From positions 212,637 to 276,636 of the forward strand of contig JALPQD010000632.1 of assembly GCA_023101885.1 (NCBI GenBank): 64,000 nt of DNA. The letters run 5' to 3'. Below the pieces are notes generated by a model. The model saw nothing but the letters and a program-made list of their open reading frames with translations, searched no databases and was not told the origin of the DNA. This document shows positions 1 to 13,136 of the stretch, one piece after another (the first letter of the stretch is position 1; every line of letters begins with the position of its first letter). This stretch comes from Typhlomys cinereus (Eukaryota > Chordata > Mammalia > Rodentia > Platacanthomyidae). A program made the position numbers and the translations under genes.

Positions 1-182
1 GCTTCTGCCTGGTGTCTATACGTGGGATCTGGGATCCGAAATCAGGACCTTCCGCCTGCAAGGCAGAGGCTTAACCCCTGAGCCACCTCTCCAGCTCCTC
101 TACCTGGCATTTTTGTGTGGGATCCGAACTCAGGACCTTCTGCTTGTGAGACAGTCTTAACCCCTGAGTCATCTCTCCAGCC
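1..182 (-). repeat. Two nested B2-superfamily SINEs, 5' heads
   Basis: The sequence reads twice through the tRNA-derived head in reverse (…AACCCCTGAGCCACCTCTCC, then the same motif again near 155 to 178). The first copy, ending near 96, is close to the young consensus and is cut by the window edge. The second, 97 to 182, is more diverged. The young copy appears to have landed in the older one. Confidence 0.8.
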
Positions 183-2434
183 CAGTCCTGATACACTTCT
201 TTAAAATGCCAGACTATAAGAGCTTATGGCTCTACGCATCATCTCTATCTTTCCTGCTATTCCGCCACACAATTATCCCATGGCTGCTCTTTCTTCTCCT
301 GTGCTTCTGGTGGCTCTCTCTCTCTCTCCTCTCTGATCTCAAGCTATCTTCTCTGCTCTACTGCTCTCCTACCTTAAGGCTATGTTTTCCTCCTTGCCTC
401 CCTTTTCTCTCATTTTCAACAAAAACCCCTGCTTTTAACCTCTCAACATGTTCTGGCTTCAGTCTTCAGCTCTGGAACACAAGAACCCCAAAGAAAAGAA
501 ATCACACAATAAGAGCAGGCCCGTAGTGAAAGTGTGAAAAACAGATTTTATCAAGGACTGTTGAAACAGAGAAAAGAGATGTGAGTACACAACCGCACTC
601 AATATTGAATACCAGCAATGGACACGAGGGAATGTCCAGCCAAGGAACTGGGTGGGAGTCAGTAGATGAAGTGTCACCAGCTGGAAATCTCAGGGTTATG
701 GCAAACTCTGAATATGCCTGCACAAGACATGCCAGGTGATCAACATCACCTGAGAGGGAGGAAAGGATGAAAAACCGGAGCAGCACTGGGATGGGAGATT
801 CTTGCTAAAATCACTTAGCGGGATCTCAGATTTTATAAGGAAGGATGTGGATGGGTCCTTGAGAAGACAAAGAAGCTTTGCTACAGTTTAGTAGAACACA
901 TTTGAAAGCAAACAGACTCCTTTACACTGTTATCTCTCCAACACCAAGGGAGTTTCCAGAACAAAGAAGGCAATATTCCAATGAACATTTTCAAAGTTAG
1001 CAGAACTGAAAGTTTTCCACATGAACCACGTTATTTATAAAACAGTGATTAATTTCTAAGCCCACAAACATTTATTTAAGGCCGGCTTAAATACCGAATA
1101 TGTAATAAAAATGAAATCTAAAACAATATTAATAAAAGTCACTGGGGCAACCCTTTGGAAACTGCATTGTTTTGCACTCCTGGAAAAGAAAAGAGAAGGA
1201 AGTGGAGACTTCTGAAGAGATTATGTTGGTTTAACGTATCCCTGATGTCTAAAGCAATAAATGGTGGTGCTCAGTAAGTGTTTTAAATAAAATTAGATTA
1301 TGAAAGGCATTTTCTTGTGCTCTTGCCAGACTTGAGAGCTGTTGGTGACATCAAGTCTACATATGATTTTCCTTCAAACAACATAATTTTCCACTGTAAT
1401 GGGTGAATCACCAGTATTATTCTTTCTTATTCCTTTATAGCCTGAGTGGGACTCTTTTCTGGAAACATACTCAACAAAGATACCAAGAGCAACCTAAGGA
1501 ATAAAAGAACTGGAATAAAGGGGAGAAAAAATGCTCTTAAAAAGGAGTCTTATTAGTGAGAAAGATGACTCAGGTATACATGACTGTGACACACCTACTA
1601 GCTGGGTTCTCTCAACATCTCTTCCCAAATTCTTTTCATCTGGCTTCTACTACAAATGCTGCAGAGTTTCAATTCACTAATACATTCAGGGATTGTCATA
1701 CTGACAGCTTTGGCGAATGTTTCAGAGGATCTCTGAAAGGGAAGAGCTTACCAGCCCAAATTAAAAGACAAAGAGATTCAGAGACTGAAAGTTCTTTCTT
1801 CTTCCTTCCTTCATCCTGAACTGGGAAGACAAAAGTTACTTGTGTGAGAGAGCAGAGGGTTTATAGCCTTTGTACAATGCTGGCATGTACAAAGGCCCTG
1901 GTGGCATCCTCAGAGCCACAAAGCAAATAATGAAGTCACCACCCAGAAATGGCACAACTGAATAGACAGCACTCCAGGCACCTGAAGGTGCCATAGAACT
2001 TTCCCACTCTCCGATAGTGGCCTACTACCTCTCTCCACACTTCTTAGCCCATAGAGAAACATCATTCATCTCAACAATGCTCCATGGAGTGAATAAAGAA
2101 GTCACAAAATTAGGACAGCTTGGGTCACGGGGTTCCTAGTGTAGCTACCAAGAAAAACCATTAAGTCAGAGCAGTGTAGAAGTTAGCTAAATATTTGAAA
2201 TTATTCTAGAGCAGATTTTTATGGACAAAGCACTTTTCTATACATAAGTACATCTTCAGAGTATTTTGTAGACATATTTGTTTGGCAGTGCTTGGGACAC
2301 AGAACCAAGTGACTCAAATATGCTTTAGATATGCTAGGCAAGCATTGCCTCCCCGCACCCCAGCTGTACAAATTATTTCTCTACTTGTGCCTGAACACTT
2401 ACAATTAACCAAATTCTCTCTCTTTCTCTTTCAC

Positions 2435-2479
2435 GTGTGTGTGTGTGTGTGTGGTGTGTGTGTGTGTGTGTGTGTGTGT
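2435..2479. repeat. (TG)n microsatellite
   Basis: About 45 bases of GT dinucleotides with one slip, directly after a CT-rich run. Confidence 0.95.
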
Positions 2480-2604
2480 AAATCTTCTCAACAGCACAAA
2501 ATGTCCTCAAAGTGAAATTGCTCTTCATATTAAGGATATGATTTAAGATAAACCACCAAAAAAACTTATGCTAACTTTCAACTATGGATGTGCTTTTATT
2601 TGAA

Positions 2605-2608
2605 ATAT

Positions 2609-2639
<31 letters not shown>

Positions 2640-2640
2640 T
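2605..2640. repeat. (TTTA)n microsatellite
   Basis: About nine tetranucleotide units, probably the poly-A-derived tail (reverse) of the adjacent ID-like SINE. Confidence 0.9.
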
Positions 2641-2700
2641 CCTGGAAAATGAACCCAAGTTAAGTGTGGGCTCTACCACTGAACTATAACCCTGGCCTTA
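2641..2700 (-). repeat. ID-like tRNA-derived SINE fragment
   Basis: Reverse ID-type head (ACCACTGAACTATAACCCTG) with the TTTA tail at its left, as expected for a minus-strand copy. Confidence 0.6.
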
Positions 2701-2791
2701 AAACTCTAATTACTATTATTATTTTCATATAATCTTTATCTGAGAGGATAAGCTTCAGGTTCTGGTTGAAAATAATTAGCAAACCCTGCCT

Positions 2792-2819
2792 TTCTCTCTC
2801 TCTCTCTCTTTCTCTCTCT
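2792..2819. repeat. (TC)n microsatellite
   Basis: CT dinucleotide run with one interruption. Confidence 0.9.
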
Positions 2820-5169
2820 AGTTCCGAATATCAGAACAGCTTCCCCCAAACTCACCTGCACCATGTTCAATAATTTTACGGATAAAATTGATGCCTAATA
2901 AATATTAGTATGAGTGTGACCTTAAATATCACAGAAAAGGTAAATTGAACTACCTTGCAAAAACCTTGAAGTAACATTTCTTCCTTAGGCTGGCACTCAC
3001 ACTTTAATTTTATTAAGGAAAATAAACGGGGTTGTTATTGTTGCTGTTATTGAAGCTGCTATTTTTGAGAACCGGAAGGAGAAAATCTGTCAGATCTTGA
3101 AGCCTGAAAATGTAGTCCAAGATAATACATGAAAGAAGTAATCTCATTTCCCTATTTTGTCTACTTAGGGAAGGATCAGGTAGAATGACTCCAACTGCAA
3201 TATATCCAGAAGTATGCATAAAGAATGTGTAAAAATGAGGCAAGTGACAGAGAATACTGCTTTATTTGTGGAGGGATGAAAATTTTTCTGGAGATGCCAT
3301 ACTAATGACTAGATCCTGCTTAAAGATGCTAATGAGCAAATCATTCTTTAAAAAAATACCAATCACTTAGCACCTGCAACTAACATGAAATAAATCAATC
3401 GCAGGATCTTTTTTTTCTTAATTAGAGATTGGGCTGCCTTGTCCTCTGACACAGACCGAAATCCTTTCAATAAAGGAGACTCATAAGTTCTGTGTTTGTC
3501 TCTCTGTATGCCTGTACAACACACTTGCACCTAGAAAATCTTTCCTCTCAAACCTTTCTTCCTGTCTCTCTCTTTTCTTTCTAGGTACCTCTTGCCCATT
3601 CCATTAAACCCACAGCTGCCCAGAAACCTCAGGCTCACATATGCTAAACCAAGTACTGAACCATTAAGAACTACCCCAGACAAGATATCCCAGACACTAA
3701 GGATGCTGCAGATATAAAAGGATCACCGCAGATGGAGTGATCCATCTAAGTATCAAACACGCTGATGTGCTCCTTTGTCCATCACTCTGATGGCTCTCAG
3801 GTCATAGCACTGAGTCTTCGCCGTTACCTTTTAGTGGCCATCTCCAGTTCTCCTCTTTTGCTTGGACTGGCTTCTATTTCACAGAAGGAAGGAATACCCA
3901 CTGCCACTTCTTTACTTGTTTGTTTCACTTCCCCTCCCCTCTCTTCACCTGCAGGAAGGCTAGGGTGGGGGTACTTGTTCTTGTATATATACAGGTAAGT
4001 ATGCAGAAACCAGAGGTCAATTTGGGTATGTTTCTCGGGGAGCCATCAACCTTGGGTTTACTATGTTTGGTTTTGTCTTGATCTTGATAAAAGTCTTCAT
4101 GTGACTTTAACGAGTCTCTAAATCCTTGTTCTGACTATTCTTTAAATATATTTTATATATAACCTTATGTACAAATTAAATACATAATGCATCTTTTTAT
4201 TAAATAAGAAAATGAAATCATGTTGCACCTAAGAACTACAAATCTCTAATGCAAAATTTTCATCTTCCAAATGACAAAACTGAGGACTAGTAGACAGCTC
4301 TAAATAACTTGTACTGGGTTCCCCAGGCAGCCAGGAGAAAAACAAACTAGAAGCAAGTCTTTCTTTCCCCTAGCATAAAATTCCTTCCCTAATAGAGCCA
4401 GAGAACAAAATACAAAGGCTCATTCTAAGTGAGACTTCAAGCCTACTCTTTGGGTTTAAGGGTTTCCAATTGCTCCCAATGTGAACAGTGACCCCATGAA
4501 TTGCTATGACCTTCACAGGAATCTGACTGGAAAACAAATTTCCCAGAAGACAGTAGTGGTAAACTCTTCCCCCACTACAGTAGTTTCTAGTCCCCAGGAT
4601 CTTTGTAAGTTTTTCAGATTCAATTTGATCTAAAACCACCCCAACATACTCTCCATGTGTTCTAAGATGGATTGTATTATAAGAAAAGTTAGAAAATGGG
4701 ATGTGAATACTTATTAAAAAATATGAAGAACAGCAGCAGGTCTAATTCTGAAGCCAAGTACAAAACAGAGTCCTAATGTTTAGGATAGAAAAATAATGCA
4801 ACTTTTCTGGACTTTTGATGATAATTTTAATTTCTCAATGTCATAATGATTTTTTTTTGTTTTTGAAGTCACGAGAACAAGTTCATATTTATAAAGCTTG
4901 TCTGGTTTGATTTAAAGGCCACTTACTAGCTGCTGATTTTGGACTATATTTATTTCCGAGTTTCTGTCTTATAAAAATCCCAAACACAATTTTCCACAGA
5001 GTAAATTCTACTCACAATCCATAAGTCTAATACTCTACAGAAAAGAGGAAAAAAAATTTTCAGTTTAATAATATAAATAATGACTGCATAAGAAACAGGA
5101 GACGATGCCTGTTATATATTAATATATACAAAGGCATAGTTTTATATTAACTTTATAAAAAAATCAGAG

Positions 5170-5743
5170 CAGCAAAACTGCAAAAGAAAATCAACAAACC
5201 ACAATCCAGAACTTCAGAGACTCTATATCATCCACATAGAACTAAGCCAGCCTAATCTCCCCCATCCTGAAACTCAGGGACATCTGCGGAAGAGGGGGTG
5301 GTAAGATTTTAAGAGCAAAAGGATGGGGGGAGCAATGATTTGAAGAGTCTCCACACTAGATAGGGCTGAAGCAATCATAATAGGACTTTGCATGCCCTGC
5401 GCCATGTCCGTCACACTATTGACCTCACAAAGTCTAACATCGGCTAAAGGCACCAAGATCCTTGGAGGCAAGGGATTGATGGCCACAGAAGTGTTCCTAT
5501 GCTTAAGGGGAACACGAGAAAGGGTTCAGGGAAATGCCACTGGGTCCTTTTATGTCATCGGAAAGGAGGACCAAGAGGAGAGTTAGGCATACACAATAAA
5601 GGACTCTCTGAGAATTGGGGGGGAGGCACTGGGAGATGGGGAGGGAGGGAGAGGGAGCAGGGGGTTCGGGGGGAGGAGGAGGGGAGGAGGGAACTGGTCT
5701 ACCTATTAAGTTTGTATGAGCGGAAATAATAATAAAAAATGTT
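5170..5743 (+). mobile_element. 5'-truncated L1 3' end with G-rich tract
   Basis: The body ends in a purine-rich, G-run segment (about 5617 to 5697) followed by an AATAATAATAAAAAATG-type A-rich tail, the layout of rodent L1 3' UTRs. The 13-base AAAAAAATCAGAG occurs on both sides (5157 to 5169 and 5744 to 5756) as a perfect target-site duplication. Open frames across the G-run are low-complexity and not real. Confidence 0.8.
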
Positions 5744-6189
5744 AAAAAAATCAGAGAAACTACACTATTATTTGCCTCAGGGGACTGAAACTGGGGAGTC
5801 ACATTAAGGGTAGGAGGGAAACTTCCTTTTCATAACTTCTTTTGGTGTTTGATTTTTTAAAAATTGGTGCACATTATTTTTTAAATGATTGTGTTAAATC
5901 TATTTGTCTTGTTTTCCCTTTGCTTTCTTCCAAATTGGTGGTTCCATTCCGTGGCGTCCAGGAGGGTAGAACTCTACCCTAGGAAAGCTAATGGATGAGA
6001 ACAGAAACTGGTGGGTTTTAATTATGTCTGTCTGTAAAATAACAGTCAAAATGGCTATCATTTATTGTGGAGGGGGGCTTATTACTAATACGTGTTAGCA
6101 AGAAATACTTCCTATACGATCATATCCTGTGTAATTAACATTATTTCATTCAAAGTCCTAAGGACAAAACTCAAATCCATGTGATCTTA

Positions 6190-6340
6190 AATCATTTCTC
6201 CCAGTAAACTTTGGGGCAACCTTAACTTTTCTAAGCTCCTGTTTCTCCATTTTCAAAAGGAGCAATTATAGAAGATCTGCTGTTGCAAGACTAAGTAATG
6301 CATCTTTAATGCTTCAAAGAGAAGATACCTCAAGGATGCA
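6190..6340 (+). repeat. MIR-like ancient SINE fragment
   Basis: The order of motifs (CTAAGCTCCTGTTTCTCCATTT, a GGAGCAATTATAGAAG-like run, then AATGCATCTTTAATG) follows MIR. Confidence 0.5.
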
Positions 6341-7637
6341 TACCCTATTTATTTGTTCCTTAGAACTAAAAAAAATAAAGACCCAAAACAAAAGAAAACT
6401 GACCCTGAAAAAGGGTCATTGGATATGTCATAATACAAAGTGCCTGAGCATGTGTGTAAACCTTTATGTTAATTTTGATGACGCTGAAATCTTTCTTCAG
6501 TTCCTTTATTACTTCTAAAATACCATTGTCACCTCCAAGAAAGAAAGCATAGCTCAGGGGCCAAATGATTGGTTTGGGAGTTAAAAGTCCACTTAATTCC
6601 TTATGTGCCATGCGAGCAAATTACGAATATTCTGTGAGCTTCTTCTGCAACTGTAAACAATAATAATGCATTCCTCAGGGCTTTTGAGAGAACTAATGAG
6701 AAGTACATGCTCAGAAGGTATATCCAGTACTTCTCCACCCGAGCTGCCAAAAGAAGTTTGGGTAACATGAACTGTAAGTATAAAGATCAATAAAATTCAA
6801 ATCTATCCCATAGTGTGCCAATAGGCAATTTCCTCTTTTGCTCAGTAGAATTATTATTTTGCCATAGTGTTTCATCAAAGCTTCAAATCTAGAAGGTGTC
6901 AAAGAACTCTTGAATTCTCTTTAGAAATCATCTAATCTTTCATGACTTTCACTCCTTTGTAATGAAAACTTCTGGCAGCGTATTGCCTTCTCTTTCCCTC
7001 ACTACTAGTCTAAGGACTTCCTCATCGCAATAAACATGAAAAATATTAATGAAACTAAATCTCTTTTCTCAATCCAACTTTAAGCCATCTCATCAAATAC
7101 CTCTTGCTAAACACAGAACATAAGTTTGTTCCTCTATTCTGAAGACTCAACCATGCTCACAATGTTACTCAAGCACCGTTTAAATTTGTATAATTTAAAG
7201 ATTTTAGTTTACCCCTTCAGTGTCACATCACCTTTTTTTCATAAAAACTGTGGAACAAACTGTCAAAGAATAATATCCTCCATGATTTTAATGCAAACTG
7301 GTCTTTCTGACAATTACAAGTCTATGTTGTTTTATTCTCTGGAGCTAGACTATCCTTAGCTTTACATTTTACTTGTTAAAAATTCCTCTCCAGAAAATAT
7401 TTTGTTCTTTTTACCAAATAACTTTCCAATAACTTACCAAATAACTTTTTCAATCTTGTTCTTATTAATATAAGGTACCTCATGTTTGACTTTAATCATA
7501 GTGAAGGTAGTATAAATAGTCTTTTAGTATTTATTGTTTCAGGTATCCCAAATTTATTTCTTAAAGGCCTTTTATGAATCTGATATAGCCTTTGAAGAAT
7601 TCTTATACAGTAAGTAGAAAGATAACAGGTAACAAAT

Positions 7638-7639
7638 TA

Positions 7640-7673
<34 letters not shown>

Positions 7674-7674
7674 C
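7638..7674. repeat. (TA)n microsatellite
   Basis: Alternating TA with edge GT and CA units. Confidence 0.95.
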
Positions 7675-8267
7675 ACGTAGTCAATATACATGTGCACAGA
7701 TGAGTCTTGAATTTATAAAATTTCAATTATTCCAACTTGAGATATTTTAATTAGCCTTTTCTGAAAAGCAAAATGGGTATATAGCATTCTCAATAAACTA
7801 TTGCATTAGCAAGGAAAAAAACCATAATGAACACCATTAATATGTGAACATAATACATGATAATCAAAAATAAAATAAATTTTAAGAAATATAAATTCAA
7901 TTTGGGTTCCAAGAAAAAAAAAGACACTTGCCATAAGCATTGGTTACAAGTAGAGCTGGCACTGTGTCCTCTACTCTTAAAGACAACACCAACTCAGATC
8001 ATGTCACAAAGTCCATTGTTTATCCTGGGTATATCATCAGCTTGGGTGACAAAGATGGTGCCTTATGCTTCTCTCTATTCTCCTTTGTTTGTATCTAAAG
8101 AAGGGTTCTGAGCATGTTAAGTACTCAGGCTTCACAAGGGTAGTGATCAACGTCTCACAGGGCACTGTAATGTTAAAATGTCCATATCTCACAACTGTGC
8201 AGCCTTTTAGTAAAGGAATCGGACACTATTGTAGATGTGTAGATAACTACTTTGTGTGTGTGTATGT

Positions 8268-8350
8268 GTGTTTTCCACTGGGGATGGAACTCCAGGAAGA
8301 GAGGAGAGGGGAGACAAGTGCTCTGCTATTAAACTACGCCCTAGCCCTAC
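8268..8350 (-). repeat. ID-like SINE fragment
   Basis: Reverse ID-type signature (CACTGGGGATGGAACTC through CTATTAAACTACGCCCTAGC). Confidence 0.55.
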
Positions 8351-8739
8351 ACACATTTTTTTCAAATGTGAAGAAACTGGAGTTGCTATGGGTAGATAAT
8401 AGGTCTGCTGAGGATGGTAATAGGATGAGGCTTATTTAGTTTGGAAAAAGCTAAGAGTGTCCTACTATAGAGCATCTCTAAACACAACAAGTCATTGGAA
8501 AATTCAGGAAGAATGTTGTGTGATGAAATTAGTTTGGCTTTTTAATTATTCAAAAAAGAGGCAAAGCAGTCAGCAAAAATGACAAAGAAGACACTGAGCT
8601 AAAGACATGCAAATAATACTAAGATGCTTTTATTTCCCCTAGTATTACAATATCGGGAGCAAAATAAGTCTCCGCACTGCAAGGACAGGGTTAGAAGGGC
8701 ACTCTTAATTCCTCAGCAAGAGGGCAAGTGGACACAGAC

Positions 8740-8908
8740 TTTTTAAAAAATTGTTTATTTATGGAATTTCCCAGGCTCTGCCCCCCAGGGACAGAAGTAC
8801 AGCCCACCACCATTTTCACCTAGCGTTTTTACGTGGGACCTGGGTTCCGAACTCAAAATGTTCTACATGTAAGGAAGAGTCTTAATCCCTGAGCCATCTC
8901 TCCAGCCC
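8740..8908 (-). repeat. B2-superfamily SINE, older copy
   Basis: Reverse copy ending GAGCCATCTCTCCAGCCC at the right, with a diverged GC-rich body and T-rich tail at the left. Confidence 0.8.
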
Positions 8909-8934
8909 AGGTACAGACCTTTTGAGAGAGGTAG

Positions 8935-9100
8935 TGGAAATACATATCAAGAAGTTTAAAAATGTTACTCCCCTTTGACTCAGCGATTCCACTCCCATGC
9001 ACCAAATATAGAAAGGCTTTTTGCATAAGGGTGTTCACAGAGAAAAGTGGAAACAGCTGCTAATTGAAAATAATTACCAGCTCCATATTCTTTAATTGCA
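8935..9100 (+). repeat. L1M-type LINE fragment
   Basis: Contains the ancient L1 3'-end signature (CGATTCCACTCC, then GTGGAAACAGC). Confidence 0.5.
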
Positions 9101-9719
9101 CTTTGGCCAGAAAATGGAATTGAGACTACAAAAGCCTAACTAAAAACTACAATGAAGGACCTTGAAGAACACAGTAAATGCAAACACACACATTTTTGAG
9201 AAGATAAAGTACTCTGCTAGCTATTCTGTATTTTCAGATAGATAAGGTGCAGCTACCTGCCCAACTCTATACTTGTCATCAGAAAATTCGAAACTTAGAG
9301 AAACTCATCATAGAGTTGCATTTCTGTCTAAACTTGGCTGCTAAGCAAGAAAAGTTAAGGTTTCTCTGTGATACTGAAACTTTCCAAGGATAGCGGGTCC
9401 TTGTCACTTTAAGACCATTAATAATTTTATCCATTAAAATGTTTGAGGTGAAAAACTGTTCACTTAAATTCATAAACTGTATTTATCATGGCATAAACAT
9501 TGCAGTGTGACAACAGACTATTTTTGACCATATAATGTAACATCATTTCTACATATGTAACTTGTGAGACAGAAGCACCACAACAGTTTACTTGGCTGCT
9601 GTCTCAGAAACCTGTTTCTAACAAGCCCACAAATTCTTCAAGACTTATCTCCACAAATTTGATACAAATACAAGTTTTCTTTGTCTCAAATTCACTGTCC
9701 AAACTAGAGCAATTTTTCA

Positions 9720-9776
9720 CCCTCAACACGGGTCATGGGGATAAAATGCCCTCAACACGGGCCATGGAGATAAATG
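9720..9776. repeat. Tandem duplication of a 28 to 29 base unit
   Basis: CCCTCAACACGGGTCATGGG… at 9720 is repeated at 9749 with two substitutions and a one-base deletion. Confidence 0.9.
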
Positions 9777-9894
9777 TAACTTGGGAAAAACAATGTCTCT
9801 AATTATTAATAAGAATAAGAGAAAATGAGGCTAAATGGTGAAAAGGAATGGCTACAATATCATAAGCATGAATTGCTCTTTAAAATGTTGTGGA

Positions 9895-10146
9895 GAAGGG
9901 GTCTGCGGAAGCAACTCAGCCGGTAAGAGGGTGTAAGGTTCAAATATAAGGATATGTCTCTGAATACTCAGCACCGATGTAAAAGCCTGTCCTGTCCACA
10001 TATGCCTGTTATCTTAGATCTGTGCGGGCAAAGGCAGGAGGATCCTGGCAGCTAGCTGGCTATTCAGGTTGCCTTGGCTGCTTCAGGTTCTGTGAGAGAT
10101 CCTATCTCAAAAAACAAGTCGGAGATTGGTAGGAGACACTCAATGA

Positions 10147-10191
<45 letters not shown>
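9895..10191 (+). repeat. Composite tRNA/B1-type SINE with (CA)n tail
   Basis: A tRNA-like head (AACTCAGCCGGTAAGAG) is followed by a B1/B4-like body (GCAGGAGGATCCTGGCAG) and a CA tail (10148 to 10191). Confidence 0.6.
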
Positions 10192-10192
<1 letters not shown>

Positions 10193-10389
10193 CCCTATCA
10201 CAGATATACAGAGGAAAGACTGTAATCAAACCTCTACAATATAATTGGTGGCTATTTCTAAGTGCTCAGATTTGAGGTGATTCTCATTTCTCTTTTATTC
10301 TTAACTTCATTTTCTCATACTTCTGGAATGAAGATATGTTATTTTAATGTTCCAGGAAAAATAAGATAAGCTATAATTCTGATACCTTC

Positions 10390-10500
10390 AAAAGGCCTGT
10401 TTTGCCTTGATCTTTGTTGGCCTGCTGCCCTAGAGCATAGGAATCGCAGTGCTTGGCACACTCATAAATGCGCACTAAAGCAAGGAAGCCATGAATAAAT
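10390..10500 (+). repeat. MIR or L2-like fragment
   Basis: The motif GTGCTTGGCACACTCATAAATG with a nearby GAATAAATGAG resembles the conserved 3' part of MIR or L2. A second L2-like piece (CATTTATCTAGCGCTTACCA) is at 10893 to 10960. Confidence 0.45.
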
Positions 10501-12224
10501 GAGGGTATGGGACATCAAATTATGTACAGCACTTTATTGTCATTTAAATTCTAAATCCATACTGCTACATTTTTTCCACGCATCCTCTCATTCCTTAATT
10601 ATGAATTAGTTACTGCTCGTCGGACAAAATTATTTCCAGAACAGCAGTTCACTTTGTTTTGCTAAGATTCAAATCACCAATAAAATCTACAACTGAATTG
10701 GTATTCTCAGTTTTTATTACTAGGAAGGCTTTACCTTCTACTCTCTGCAGAGAACCTCCTATCTCTCCAGGAAATTCCATCTTGCCAGTTTAATAGTCTG
10801 CTTTAGGAAACCATGATCTGTACCTTTCTGTTCCCTTAAGTAGCATTTGTCTTCTTTGCTAGCCAAATCATTTTCCCATGTTCATTTAACGTACATTTAT
10901 CTAGCGCTTACCAAGCACAGAGCAATGGTGATCAAGATAAGCAGGACAGTGACTCTTCCTGTTTCAAAGAAATTCACTATTTACTTGTAAGCGTCTTGCA
11001 TGTAAACAACAAGAAGCTGAAGTGCGCACTATCTTCAAATGCATGGAAGATTATCCTAAGTATCTGGGCTTCAGTGCAGACCAGTTTCGTATGGTCACCT
11101 CCTCTTTCCTTGTGTTGGGTCAGTTTCCTTTGTATCCAGGATGCCTGACTAGTGTCTTATCTAAGTGGCCTCAAATTTCGAAATCCTGTGAAAGATGTTT
11201 TCCCCATTTTTTCCTTTCCTATATATAGAGAGATGGCAGAGTGGCACGTAGTCCTTGAGGTCTCCTGGCATTTCAATGATTTGCTTGTGGGTGTTCCGGT
11301 CCACTCTGTGGCTTTTCCTTGCTCTACTTTTTATTACCGAGAACTTGGCTTCTGAGTAAGTGTGGTGAAGCGGAATCTTGGGCACAAGACTAGAAGAGAC
11401 AGTGACCAGGCAACTCTTCCTCACACTGCCTCCAGCAAAACATCTGTCAGTAGCTGGATCACCCTGCTACTTCCAGCCTCCTCTTCTTATCGGCTACTCT
11501 TTCCACAGTCCCAGATCCACATGGATGCTCCAAACCCAGCAGCCCTAATCCTGTCACCTCTTTGCCACTGTTACAGTTACTCTGCATTGCTGCTGATAGA
11601 TTCATGGCTAAATAGCTTAAGGGAACAAGGGGTTTTATTTTGGTCTTGGCAGGAGAGGCCACACCTACAACAAGGCCTGAGGGAATTGGCCACACCCCAG
11701 ATCTACAGGACAGCTGAGAAGAACAATTCTCACTTGCCACATCAGCAGGCCTTGGGGAATACACAGAGGGATACAACTTCTTCAACCAATTTTCTCCACC
11801 TTTATTCGCCTGCCCAAGGTTTAATCCTGTCCACCATGTGCTGGGCCATCCCCATCAATTAAACAATCTCCTAAAGGCTTGCTTGGTGCTTATCTCAACT
11901 AATTTCTTACAACTATGCCCAGAGCTCAGAGCTTCAGTTGACACGTTGACAAGCCTATCTAACTATGACAGGCACTGTCTGTTTAGTCTTTAAAAAGGTT
12001 TCACATTATCCTTGTGGGTTCTTAGCTCTATAACTAGAATGATTTCCCTCTTCTGACTGGATTTTGATTGATCTTTTAAGTCAAAACCTTACAAAGCATC
12101 AAAACTCTCAACAAATCATATAAGGCTTTCTTTTATTACCCTCCCTAATTCCATAGCCATTTCTATGTTCACTACCCTATCACAATGATAGGACCACGAT
12201 TTAGGAGTATTTGTGCTATGTTTC

Positions 12225-12352
12225 AGGCTTTGGGGAGTGGGGAATGTTATTCAGGACTTTGCTATGTAGCCCATCCTAACTCATAATCCTCCCATCTCAT
12301 CTTTCCATGTTCTGGACTTAAAGTTGTAACCCTCCACACCTAGTTTCAATAA
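12225..12352 (-). repeat. B1-like SINE, diverged
   Basis: Reverse B1 landmarks: GGACTTTGCTATGTAGCCCA, AATCCTCCCATCTCA and CTTAAAGTTGTAACCCTCCAC. Confidence 0.65.
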
Positions 12353-12499
12353 ACTTCCAGGATCTTAAAGATAAAGACAGGAATGGAGATAGAAAGTTAA
12401 AAACACATTATACAGATAAGGTTATTTGCATTCACAGTAAAAGTTAAGGTGAATGCTTTTCTATTCTAAATAACATTGTTATTAATAGCAATCATATTT

Positions 12500-12690
12500 T
12501 TTCAGTGGTTACACATCAGGCATTCTGTCATTATACACAGATTTTCTTTAATCCCCATAATTTTCCCAAAGGTATATACTATCATAGCTATTTTTTAAAA
12601 AAAAATCAGGAAACAGGTTCAAAATAATTAGTAGTAAAGATCCAGACTTTAAATCCATAACTCTCCAGCTTCAAAGTCATTGAACTATTT
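12500..12690 (+). repeat. MIR-like ancient SINE
   Basis: TTTCTTTAATCCCCATAATT, a TATACTATCATAGCTATT segment, then CAGGAAACAGGTTCAAAATA follow MIR core order. Confidence 0.55.
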
Positions 12691-13136
12691 TTTCTGCTAC
12701 AAAATAATACGACTCACAAAGTGACAATAAGAAGTGTCAGTAAAATCAATTAGCTTCCCTAGTGAATCATCATATATTGTACAGAACATACATAACACAG
12801 TTTATACAGTAGAGAAAAACAAAGTTGAATTTAAAGTATATCACATCACATTTAATTATAAGGGCTGGAAAGTGTATTAAACCAAGCAGCAGGGCCCCAG
12901 TAATTAATCCTTGGCCCTTTTCCTATAAGAGAAATGTTTCTGTGTTTCATCTTCTAAAGTAATTGCTAAGGAGAGTAGGAGAATGCAAAGTTCCATTGCC
13001 TGAACTTGACTCAATTGGCAACACCTTAAAACCCATAAATAACATTTTGCCTGTGTTCTTGTTTTGCTAACAACCTTTGCCCTAAGGTCACTTGATTTGA
13101 GTTTATACTTATGCTGTCAAATATTCAATGCTTTAC

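Noticed and set aside
3570..3700. Plus-strand splice-acceptor-like CTTTTCTTTCTAG
   Set aside because: It is on the strand opposite DMD, with no open frame of note or matching donor. Chance polypyrimidine tract.
5499..5802. Gly/Glu/Arg-rich and Pro-rich frames
   Set aside because: They are the polypurine tract of the L1 3' UTR read on both strands.
11362..11862. 166-codon plus-strand frame
   Set aside because: No recognisable family, no splice-linked neighbours and no codon pattern. The region resembles an old repeat with an ATTAAA/AATAAA-type end. Not supported as a gene.
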